DNA of 64,000 nt from UBA6244 sp965140775 (GTDB lineage Bacteria; Bacteroidota; Bacteroidia; Bacteroidales; F082). Both the position numbers and the translations under genes were made by a program. The stretch lies in contig OZ223471.1 of assembly GCA_965140775.1 (NCBI GenBank), positions 372,001 to 436,000 of the forward strand. The letters run 5' to 3'. Of the stretch, positions 45,442-52,602 are shown piece after piece. Below the pieces are notes generated by a model, which worked only from the letters and a program-made list of their open reading frames with translations, was not told the DNA's origin and searched no databases. The first letter of the stretch is position 1, and each line of letters starts with the position of its first letter.

Positions 45442-45735
45442 CATTTTCAATGGGGTTAATAAATAAAAACACCGTTCCCAGGCCTGAGCCCTAAGGAAAA
45501 AAATCAAGGAGGAATCTGCCATGGGCAGAGCATTCCTTGATTTATTACCGGCGAAAGGCAGCATTTTGTGGTTTTATGTTTGAGCTGATTGAAATGAAAA
45601 CCATGCAGTGAAAGAATCGAAAAAGTGAAAAACATTTCTTGTCGGAATAGGCATGTGATATAGGTATCCCCCAATAACCTTTTCCCCACGGCATGAATTT
45701 ACCCGATCTCCTAAGGCAGTTTAAACAATATCTGC

Positions 45736-46587
45736 TTGAGGAACCCCGGAGCCTATTACAAGATACTCTTTAGCGCTGTTTGGAGAACCCTACATAGCTT
45801 TGGCTATACCCATTATGGATCAGAAATAGGAGCTATTGCAGTATTACATTCATGGGGACAAAATCTGAGTCTTCATCCGCATATTCATTGCATAGTTCCT
45901 GCGGCAGGATATTCTTTAAAAGGCGAGTGGAAGCCTATTGGGAAGCATGAGAACTATCTTTATCCAGTACATCAACTTAGTGAAACTTTTAAGGGTAAGT
46001 TTTTGGACAGTATGAAGCAAAAGCTCAAAAAGTTGGATGCTACAGAATACTTCAGTTCGCAAATAGAAAAAGCTTATCAGACCAAATGGGTGGTGTGTAG
46101 TGAATATTCTATGGACAGTGCCAAGAATGTGATCCATTATCTGGGGCAGTATACCCACAGGGTAGCTATTAGTAATCCCAGAATACTTGATATTACCGAT
46201 ACGCATGTGAAGTTCATAGCCAAAGATTACCGAGATGGAGATAAGCAGAAGGTGGTTCAACTTGAAGGAGTAGAGTTTCTGCGCCGTTTTTACATGCACA
46301 TTATGCCCAAGCGCTTTGTTCGCATCCGTAAGTATGGAATCTATAATCCAATCACAAAACGGAATATGGATTTGCAATTTGAACCAGAACAAAAACCTGA
46401 CATAGAAGAGTTTGACAAGGCCAAAGAAAAGGAAACCAAAGCCGAAATGATTATCAGGCGCACTGGTTTTGATTCCAGTCAATGTCCAAAATGCAAAAAC
46501 GGAAAGATGTGTGTTATTGAAGAATTGCCCCGAATTAGGTCACCTGCAGGGCATTTACCTTCGCTTCTTCTATCACTTCTCAAATAA
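45736..46587 (+). pseudogene. IS91-family transposase, 5'-truncated
   Basis: The frame shows the IS91 Rep-like core: SLHPHIHCIVPAAGYSL (the HUH-type metal site), WVVCSEYSMDSAKNVIHYLG then YTHRVAISNPRI (catalytic tyrosine region), and RRFYMHIMPKRFVRIRKYG. It ends in a zinc-binding-like CPKCKNGKM block at 283 residues. The usual N-terminal zinc-ribbon region (about 100 residues) is absent; the frame begins abruptly after GAACCCCGGAGCC. Rolling-circle transposition from this copy is unlikely. Confidence 0.82.
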
Positions 46588-46855
46588 AAACACAAAATAA
46601 AATCCCTCAAAATAGAGGGGATGGGAGAGAACTGCCCAAACCAATAGGAAAGACAGAAAAAAGACCTCTATTTACCGGATATTGATACGACTAAAACGAG
46701 CCAAAACGAAAAAAACAAAGAAAACGGCCAAAGAAATTATCCAATAAAATAAGCCCTCTCTTTTCTAAGTGCATAAAATCGGGATGTAGTTCAACATGGA
46801 CTCCACGCTGGGTCGTGCCGACCGCTTAGAGTCCTATTTATTAGCCACAGTAATT

Positions 46856-47257
46856 TTATATTGAGTCTGTTTCACTAATTATATATGATATTGTAATAGG
46901 CGAACTCGAAACAAATATTGTTAATCCAACCGTTATTGAAATTTGAGCAATGTCATTTGATGCTGATTGAGTTATGAATTCAATATTCCCAGTAAAGGAT
47001 GTAAATAAATCATAACCAAATGCTAAAAACCATAATAATTTTCCTCCTAAAATAATCAAATCATCTTTTGGGTTTTTTAATAAGGGCATTGTATTTAGTA
47101 GAAATGATGTAATAATAACTCCAAATAATATTGAAATAAATAGTTGGACATTATTATTACCAATTATCGACATAGTGCCTGTAATTGTTGTAAATGTATC
47201 CCACAATGTTACTAATGCTAAACCGAAAATAGTAACTGTTTTTACCTGTTTATTCAT
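46856..47257 (-). CDS. Small multi-span membrane protein of a ParA-like module
   Basis: 133 residues with four predicted transmembrane segments (TVTIFGLALVTLWDTFTTI, FISILFGVIITSFLL, LLWFLAFGYDLFTSFTG, ISITVGLTIFVSS). No known family. It is the third gene of a minus-strand set with a ParA-like ATPase and a tail-anchored coiled-coil protein, and starts 9 bp after the latter. Very AT-rich, consistent with recent acquisition. Confidence 0.7.
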   Translation of the reverse strand: MNKQVKTVTIFGLALVTLWDTFTTITGTMSIIGNNNVQLFISILFGVIITSFLLNTMPLLKNPKDDLIILGGKLLWFLAFGYDLFTSFTGNIEFITQSASNDIAQISITVGLTIFVSSSPITISYIISETDSI

Positions 47258-47266
47258 AGTTCTACT

Positions 47267-47953
47267 TTATTTAATTAAATATATATAAATTAATACCAAT
47301 ATTATTGCAATAACTGTTGCTGCAGACAAGACAAGATTCAATTTTTTAAAACCTTTGTCCGTGGATGTTTTTATTCGTACCTTTCGCAAATGATTATCAT
47401 ATTTAGCAATATCATTCTCATTTTCTAATTTTTTAATTTGAGCGACAAGTTCTTTTCTGCTCTTTTCGAGTTCAACTTTTTCACTTTTTAAAGTTTCTAA
47501 TCTTTTTTCAATATTTAAAATAGCATTTGAATATTCAAAAATATCAATCTCTAATTTTTCCTTTAATTTCAATCTATTACTATACTTGTTTTCTGTATCA
47601 TACAATATATTTTTTAATTTTTTTATTTCAGTGACTAAAAGCCTACTTTTATTTTCAAGGCTAGTTGTTTCGCTCTTTATATTTTGAATACTTCTATTAT
47701 AACTCTTTTCATTGCTTCTTAATAGATTAACTTCTTCTTCTATTTTTTTTATCTGCTCAATGATTGATTTATTTATTGCTCGTTTAGAATCACGTAATTG
47801 TATTTTTGAAAGAAGTCCCTTTTTAATTTCGCCTTTCAAATAATTTATTACTAGTAATTCAGATTCTTTAATAGACAAACTGTTTTTCGAAGCAAAAACA
47901 TCTATTAACTCTGCTATTTCTTTTAGTCTATCAATGTTTTGATATTTTTTCAT
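47267..47953 (-). CDS. Tail-anchored coiled-coil membrane protein
   Basis: 228 residues. Residues about 45-185 form a long Lys/Glu-rich coiled-coil (IEQIKKIEEEVNLLRSNEKS, LVTEIKKLKNILYDTEN), followed by a single C-terminal transmembrane helix (LVLSAATVIAIILVLIYIYL). The N-terminal 40 residues are a small helical region. It sits between the ParA-like ATPase (26 bp upstream) and the small membrane protein (9 bp downstream), so the three probably act together at the membrane. Confidence 0.72.
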   Translation of the reverse strand: MKKYQNIDRLKEIAELIDVFASKNSLSIKESELLVINYLKGEIKKGLLSKIQLRDSKRAINKSIIEQIKKIEEEVNLLRSNEKSYNRSIQNIKSETTSLENKSRLLVTEIKKLKNILYDTENKYSNRLKLKEKLEIDIFEYSNAILNIEKRLETLKSEKVELEKSRKELVAQIKKLENENDIAKYDNHLRKVRIKTSTDKGFKKLNLVLSAATVIAIILVLIYIYLIK

Positions 47954-47979
47954 CTTTGTTTTATTGCGGGCAGTAACTT

Positions 47980-49002
47980 TTACAAGTTATCTATAATTTT
48001 ATTCATTGAACTTATGCAGTTCTCTAAATAATCTTGTCTAACTTGGGTTTCATTACCAAATATGTCATGTCGGCCAATTGCTAATCTTGAAAAAGGAGTA
48101 GCTTTTGCAAATGCAACCACTCCTGTTGTTTGAAAATCCCTCACATCAACAATGCCGTCTTCTATTTTAGTAAATGTAAATATCTCAGGGTTTGATTGTA
48201 ATATTGATTGCACATCACTATTTATGGATGTCAATACAGAATGATATGCTGATGCAGGCCCCATATATTGGGTAAGTCTATTTTTAACAATCAAATGAAT
48301 CTTGGGTAAGACCAAACCTGCTTTTTCAATTTTCGCATTGTATGCGAATTGGTTATAAATTGTTGATGGTAGATTCAAACCATAAATCAATGAGAAAACA
48401 TTTCGTAAAGCCCTTCTTGAAGAATCATCAGCCATTACAGGGATTATTAATCGTTCTGCTGCCGTTAATGCTATTTGAGTATAAATAGCAAAACTTGGAT
48501 TAGTATCGATGAATATGTCGTCATAACTCTCCGTTTCAGGTATTGAGTCTAACAAATCTTTCAGCCAACATACAATCTTAATGTAAGTCTCGACTCCAGG
48601 AATTTGGGTAATAGATAAAGCGGAAATTGAATTTGCCTGAAGTTCAATGATTCTGTCCCCAGCAATTAAGTCAATATTATTGGGAATTGTTTTGTTAAAA
48701 TAATTGGGCTTACTTATAAATTGACGATAGTCAATAATTGGGATATTATATGGGTTAGATAACCTAATTTGAAAATAGCCACCAATTGAGTTTCTATTTT
48801 CTTGTTCCCATAATTCAGAAAGCACCTGACCTCCATTTTCTAATAATCCACCGAGCATTAGTTCTGACAAATTAGCTTGGGGGCATAAGTCAATACTAAG
48901 GATTTTCTTTTCAGGAAAGTTAATTGCATATTCCGTAATTGTCTGAAAACAGAGACTGGTTTTACCTGTCCCACCTTTGTTATTCCAAAATGTGTATTTC
49001 AT
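47980..49002 (-). CDS. ParA/MinD-like P-loop ATPase
   Basis: 340 residues. The deviant Walker A motif of the ParA/MinD class is at residues 8-16 (NKGGTGKTS); the Walker A' region ILSIDLCPQANLSE carries the conserved Asp and the Walker B-like strand is DDIFIDTNPSFAIY. No ParB gene or centromere-like repeats are nearby, and the partners are membrane proteins, so plasmid partition is unlikely. Spatial organisation at the membrane or a defence role is possible. The promoter region lies just left of an IS4-family insertion at 49,146. Confidence 0.85.
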   Translation of the reverse strand: MKYTFWNNKGGTGKTSLCFQTITEYAINFPEKKILSIDLCPQANLSELMLGGLLENGGQVLSELWEQENRNSIGGYFQIRLSNPYNIPIIDYRQFISKPNYFNKTIPNNIDLIAGDRIIELQANSISALSITQIPGVETYIKIVCWLKDLLDSIPETESYDDIFIDTNPSFAIYTQIALTAAERLIIPVMADDSSRRALRNVFSLIYGLNLPSTIYNQFAYNAKIEKAGLVLPKIHLIVKNRLTQYMGPASAYHSVLTSINSDVQSILQSNPEIFTFTKIEDGIVDVRDFQTTGVVAFAKATPFSRLAIGRHDIFGNETQVRQDYLENCISSMNKIIDNL

Positions 49003-49020
49003 AAATTTATGTTTAATTAA

Positions 49021-49122
49021 TTAGTTGTTTTTTGCTATTGCCCACAACATCTGCATAGCGACAATTGTCGTTATGCCTATTAAATATGGTTTAAGTTCAA
49101 AATATTTGTTACCATCGTTCAT
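49021..49122 (-). CDS. Possible small membrane peptide
   Basis: A 33-residue frame from ATG 49,122 (MNDGNKYFELKPYLIGITTI) with one hydrophobic segment, located 18 bp upstream of the ParA-like gene. Restoring the sequence across the IS4 insertion adds no upstream start, so it would be this short. Weak evidence; it may be leader sequence only. Confidence 0.25.
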   Translation of the reverse strand: MNDGNKYFELKPYLIGITTIVAMQMLWAIAKNN

Positions 49123-49145
49123 CCCCCAAAAACATAATATTAATC

Positions 49146-50477
49146 CACTAGTGTCCAAAAGAATTTTTAAAGAACCTCTGTAAGTCCTTAATATATATGT
49201 AATTATAATCGTAAAATTCACGTGTCGATTTGAATTCATTTCCCAAATTCGCAACCTGAATATTAACCAGGATGTGATGAATAATGGAAAGTATGTTTTC
49301 AGTCAGATAGTCGCCTTTTTGCCTAAAAGAGCATTTGATATGATTGTACAAAAATATAACGGTGATAAATGGGTTAAAACCTTCTCCTGTTGGAACCAGT
49401 TGCTTGTCATGATGTTCGGACAATTGGCTGCTTGTGACAGTCTCCGGGAACTTACCTGCATTGTTCAGTCGATTAAAACAAAGTGCTATCATCTCGGATT
49501 TGGTAAAGGTGAAATAAAACTGAGCAACCTTTCTTATGCCAATATTAACAGGGACTACAGAATTTTTGAGGAGTTTGCCTATTATATGATTAATCTTGCC
49601 CAGACTAAACGGATACTTAGGCCGTTTGAATTGGAGGGCAAGTTTTATGCGTTTGATTCCACCACCATAGACCTCTGCCTTAACTTGTTCAAATGGGCAA
49701 ACTTCAGGAAGAATAAAGGGGGTATTAAAGTCCACACACTCTTTGATGTATTGACGCAAATCCCAACATACATTCATATCACTGAAGCTAAAGTCCATGA
49801 TGTGAATGTGATGGATCTGATTCCCTACGAACCGTTTGCCTTCTATATCTTTGACAAAGGGTACTATGATCTTGGCAGGTTGTACACCATTAATACAATT
49901 AATTCCTTTTTCGTCATCAGGCAAAAGTCCCACTTGAAATATGAAATTATTGATGGAGAAGAACTTCTGGATGATATTGATAATATTCTTCTTGATCAGG
50001 CCATACTCCTTACCGGATATCAAACCAGGAAAAAGTACCCTGTAAAACTGAGGAGAATAGTTTATTATGCCCCTGAGCTTGGTAGAACCTTTACCTTTTT
50101 GACAAATAATTTCGAAACAGACGCAAAAAACATTGCTCTGTTGTATAAACAACGATGGCAAGTTGAACTTTTTTTCCGATGGATCAAACAACATCTTCGA
50201 ATCACTTCTTTCTGGGGAAACACCGAAAATGCCGTTAAGATCCAGATATATATTGCTGTTATTGCGTATTGTCTGGTGGCCATTGTTGAACATGACGCCC
50301 ATTTGGGCAGGACCACTTTCAATGTGCTCCGTGTGATTAGCAGAGTCCTCACAGATAAAACTAATATCAGGGAGCTTTTTGCTAACTCTGACACCATGGA
50401 AGAAATGGATAATGACGCTTTTCAAATGGAAATCGCTTTTAAATATTGAATGATGAAAATTTTATTGGACACTAGTG
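49146..50477 (+). mobile_element. Complete IS4-family insertion sequence
   Basis: 1,332 bp. Perfect terminal inverted repeats CACTAGTGTCC / GGACACTAGTG, flanked by the 9-bp direct repeat ATATTAATC (49,137-49,145 and 50,478-50,486). It contains one intact transposase gene, so this copy may be active. It inserted about 140 bp upstream of the ParA-like gene. Confidence 0.92.
49277..50449 (+). CDS. IS4-family transposase
   Basis: 390 residues from ATG 49,277 (a GTG one codon earlier is possible). N-terminal DUF4372-like region (GKYVFSQIVAFLPKRAFDMI), DDE core with KFYAFDSTTIDLCLN (first Asp), FYIFDKGYYDLGRL (second Asp) and LYKQRWQVELFFRWIKQHL (Glu in the Y-R-E signature). Appears intact and full length. 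It is unlike the split IS4 transposase at 22.6/27.0 kb. Confidence 0.93.
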   Translation: MNNGKYVFSQIVAFLPKRAFDMIVQKYNGDKWVKTFSCWNQLLVMMFGQLAACDSLRELTCIVQSIKTKCYHLGFGKGEIKLSNLSYANINRDYRIFEEFAYYMINLAQTKRILRPFELEGKFYAFDSTTIDLCLNLFKWANFRKNKGGIKVHTLFDVLTQIPTYIHITEAKVHDVNVMDLIPYEPFAFYIFDKGYYDLGRLYTINTINSFFVIRQKSHLKYEIIDGEELLDDIDNILLDQAILLTGYQTRKKYPVKLRRIVYYAPELGRTFTFLTNNFETDAKNIALLYKQRWQVELFFRWIKQHLRITSFWGNTENAVKIQIYIAVIAYCLVAIVEHDAHLGRTTFNVLRVISRVLTDKTNIRELFANSDTMEEMDNDAFQMEIAFKY

Positions 50478-50689
50478 ATATTAATCGTTTTTAAATGGTT
50501 AAAAACAGTCTTGAATTTTTTTTGTTCTCATTGTTGTATTGCAAATTGAGCCTTGGGAAATGTAAAACTAGCAAAATTATTTAACGATTTTACATTGGCC
50601 CTTAATAATTTAGGAAAATAGTCTTCTGATAATTTCGGATCAAAGATATTTTGTGATATAGTCATGATCCTATTCTTCACCCAAAACTG

Positions 50690-51078
50690 ATGGAAAAACC
50701 TTCTAGCGCCTCTTTTCGCGAACCTGAAAAACAAGATTCTTTGAGTAAACAATTGAGAAACTGTCTAAGTTCTTCTTGTTGGTAAAACATATGGGCAGGA
50801 AAGGTCATTTCAGCACGATTGTATCGTCCCATCCGGGACGAAATAAATGAAAAAGATTATCCATCTACCCATATTTGGCTCCTAACGGAGCCCTAAAAAA
50901 ATTTAGACAGTTTCTGAAAGTTGTTAAAAAACCATATAGAAATGAGTATGTTCCCGGTTTTAATATCCAAGGGAAATATCTTGAAGCTTTTGGATTTAAT
51001 AAGGGCGACAGGGTGAATGTAATAGTCTCGGAAAACAGGATTTTGATTGAAAAGATAATTGAGAAAAAGGAATTATAA
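50690..51078 (+). pseudogene. SymE-like gene interrupted by a MITE
   Basis: ATG 50,690 starts MEKPSSASFREPEKQDSLSK and the frame is broken at 50,757. Removing the 158-bp insertion and one 3-bp target copy restores an uninterrupted 228-nt frame, exactly the length of the intact gene at 44,829-45,056, ending IEKIIEKKEL. The downstream part could still be read from a start inside the insert, but the native N-terminus is lost. Confidence 0.82.
50757..50914. mobile_element. 158-bp MITE with TGA target duplication
   Basis: The ends are perfect 12-bp inverted repeats GAAACTGTCTAA / TTAGACAGTTTC, flanked by TGA on both sides (50,754-50,756 and 50,915-50,917). There is no coding sequence. A 3-bp TNA-type duplication is typical of some IS5-group elements, so a related transposase probably moves it in trans. 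Confidence 0.88.
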
Positions 51079-51085
51079 GCCCGGA

Positions 51086-51463
51086 TTAAATTTCCAGGCT
51101 TAATTCATCTGCGATTTTACGAGCAGTTTCCTCGAAAGCAAACCAAGCTAAATGATTTTTTGTTTGATGAGGAATCTCCATTGACAAACCGGTGGATTCC
51201 TCATACTCGCTTTTTAGCCAAATGATATCTTCATAGTATTTGTCGAAAAAGGCAGCTGTGTCTTGATAGTAGATCAAAGAGGATATCATGCCACAAATAC
51301 ACCCATGAGAAAGCAGGTCATTAAACCAAGACTCCATCGGGTAGCTTTCTGAGACGGCATCGAGAGCTTCCTGGGCAACCATAGCACGAATAGTGTCTGG
51401 TTCTTGATCAATGATGTTATTCAATTGACATTCAAGAGAATCGTTGCCGGTCTGTGTTTTCAT
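51086..51463 (-). CDS. Small uncharacterised protein, second copy
   Basis: 125 residues from ATG 51,463, nearly identical to the protein at 45,064-45,441 (differences near YPMESWFND, HQTKNHLAW and the last residues ADELSLEI). The reading frame is intact although its symE-like neighbour is broken, so the two genes need not depend on each other. Confidence 0.7.
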   Translation of the reverse strand: MKTQTGNDSLECQLNNIIDQEPDTIRAMVAQEALDAVSESYPMESWFNDLLSHGCICGMISSLIYYQDTAAFFDKYYEDIIWLKSEYEESTGLSMEIPHQTKNHLAWFAFEETARKIADELSLEI

Positions 51464-51793
51464 CATTTTCAATGGGGTTAATAAATAAAAACACCGTTCC
51501 CAGGCCTGAGCCCTAAGGAAAAAAATCAAGGAGGAATCTGCCATGGGCAGAGCATTCCTTGATTTATTACCGGCGAAAGGCAGCATTTTGTGGTTTTATG
51601 TTTGAGCTGATTGAAAAATGGCAGATCGCATAAGAATGTTTCAAAATTCATTGAAAAAGATTTCGTAAGATTGACGGCCTGTGATAAAACCTCTATCGCA
51701 GTCGGAACGCCAAGACCTAAATTTTAGGTGCCCGGCTGCTTTTTGTATTTCATAAACTTGTGAAATACTTATTTCCTTTATCACTAATATTTA

Positions 51794-52075
51794 ATGAAGT
51801 TCAACGACACCCAACAATTGTTTCGTGATCATTGCCTGATTGAAAAAAACATGACCCCAAGGAACTTTAGAAGCATTGTCAGGCACATGGAACGACTTCT
51901 GGAATATCTGGATACTGAAAACATAAGAAAAGTAAAAGAGGAAACAATTCGCGAATACCTAAGCGTGGCAAGCAAAAAGGGAGCCTGGTCACCCAAAACA
52001 TATAGGACACACTTGCAGAGCTTCAGCAGCTATTTTAAGTGGAGCCAGAAGAAAGGTTTTTACAGCCTTAATTGA
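51794..52075 (+). pseudogene. Tyrosine recombinase, N-terminal SAM-like domain only
   Basis: 93 residues: DTQQLFRDHCLIEKNMTPRN, TENIRKVKEETIREYLSVAS and SPKTYRTHLQSFSSYFKW form the core-binding (SAM-like) domain of phage-type integrases. The frame stops at KKGFYSLN where the catalytic domain (R-H-R-Y) should begin, so the enzyme is truncated. Its position 88 bp from the 3' end of the tRNA gene is the usual place for an island integrase. Confidence 0.75.
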
Positions 52076-52162
52076 TATAAATGACTACTATTTTGCTTGC
52101 AAATGGCTTGCAAATAAAAAGAGGTTACAGTATTTATTTCTGTAACCTCTTGACTGTTAGAG

Positions 52163-52236
52163 TGGGCCCACCAGGACTTGAACCTGGGACAACCTGATTA
52201 TGAGTCAGGGACTCTAACCAACTGAGCTATAGGCCC
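52163..52236 (-). tRNA. tRNA with CAU anticodon (Met or Ile2)
   Basis: Cloverleaf on the minus strand: acceptor GGGCCTA / TGGGCCC, D-arm AGCTCAGTTGGTTAGAG, anticodon stem-loop CCTGACTCATAATCAGG with CAU, T-arm CCAGGTTCAAGTCCTGG, discriminator A. CCA is not encoded. A CAU anticodon can be elongator Met or lysidine-modified Ile2; the acceptor resembles Bacteroidetes tRNA-Ile, but I cannot decide. It is the likely integration target of the island. Confidence 0.95.
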
Positions 52237-52529
52237 TGCTTTATAAAAGCAAATCCGAAATTGGTTGGTGTCAATTTCGGAGGGCAAAATTAACAATAAA
52301 TCTTAATTGTTCACTCAATTTAGTCAATATTTATCAATGGTATTCATTTGGATCATGCATGGGCCTAATGTCAGTGTGATATCCATTTCTGCCTGCTTTC
52401 ACTGCCTGCCTTACCTGACACGATTTATGCTCAAAGGTAGCCTATTCGTGTTTGGAGGCCTTTTTTCCTTTATAATTTTTGTTTCAGTCCCGAGTTTTTT
52501 CCTGACCTTAAAGAGCATCTCAAACACCA
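52237..52529. other. Intergenic region without a supported gene
   Basis: A 110-codon frame starts with TTG at 52,307 and runs through the mutB terminator into the mutB stop; it has no family resemblance and is not supported. Nothing else is seen. Confidence 0.4.
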
Positions 52530-52568
52530 ATAAAAAACGCCAGTCAACCTTCTTCAGGCTTGCTGGCG
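52530..52568 (-). terminator. Rho-independent terminator of the methylmalonyl-CoA mutase operon
   Basis: On the minus strand CGCCAG and CTGGCG form a stem followed by TTTTTTATT, 35 bp after the stop of the large-subunit gene. Confidence 0.8.
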
Positions 52569-52602
52569 CTCTTGGTATAGGGATGTCTGATGGCTTCGGG
52601 TA

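Larger units (their letters stand above)
44811..45595. repeat. Direct duplication, left copy (symE-like plus unknown gene)
   Basis: This segment, from TATTCTTCACCC to TTTGAGCTGATTGAAA, recurs in direct orientation at 50,668-51,616. The two copies are nearly identical over the 3' 700 bp and more diverged near the 5' end. They flank a 5-kb segment with IS91 and ParA-like genes. Confidence 0.85.
50668..51616. repeat. Direct duplication, right copy, interrupted by a MITE
   Basis: Counterpart of 44,811-45,595 in the same orientation, longer only because of the 158-bp insertion at 50,757-50,914. After 51,616 the sequences diverge. Confidence 0.85.

Noticed and set aside
45681..45780. Short frame MNLPDLLRQFKQYLLEE next to the IS91 fragment
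   Set aside because: Only about 26 codons; may be part of the IS91 left flank, but nothing supports a separate gene.
47980..49002. ParA-like gene as a plasmid partition locus
   Set aside because: No ParB, replication gene or centromere-like repeats nearby; the partners are membrane proteins.
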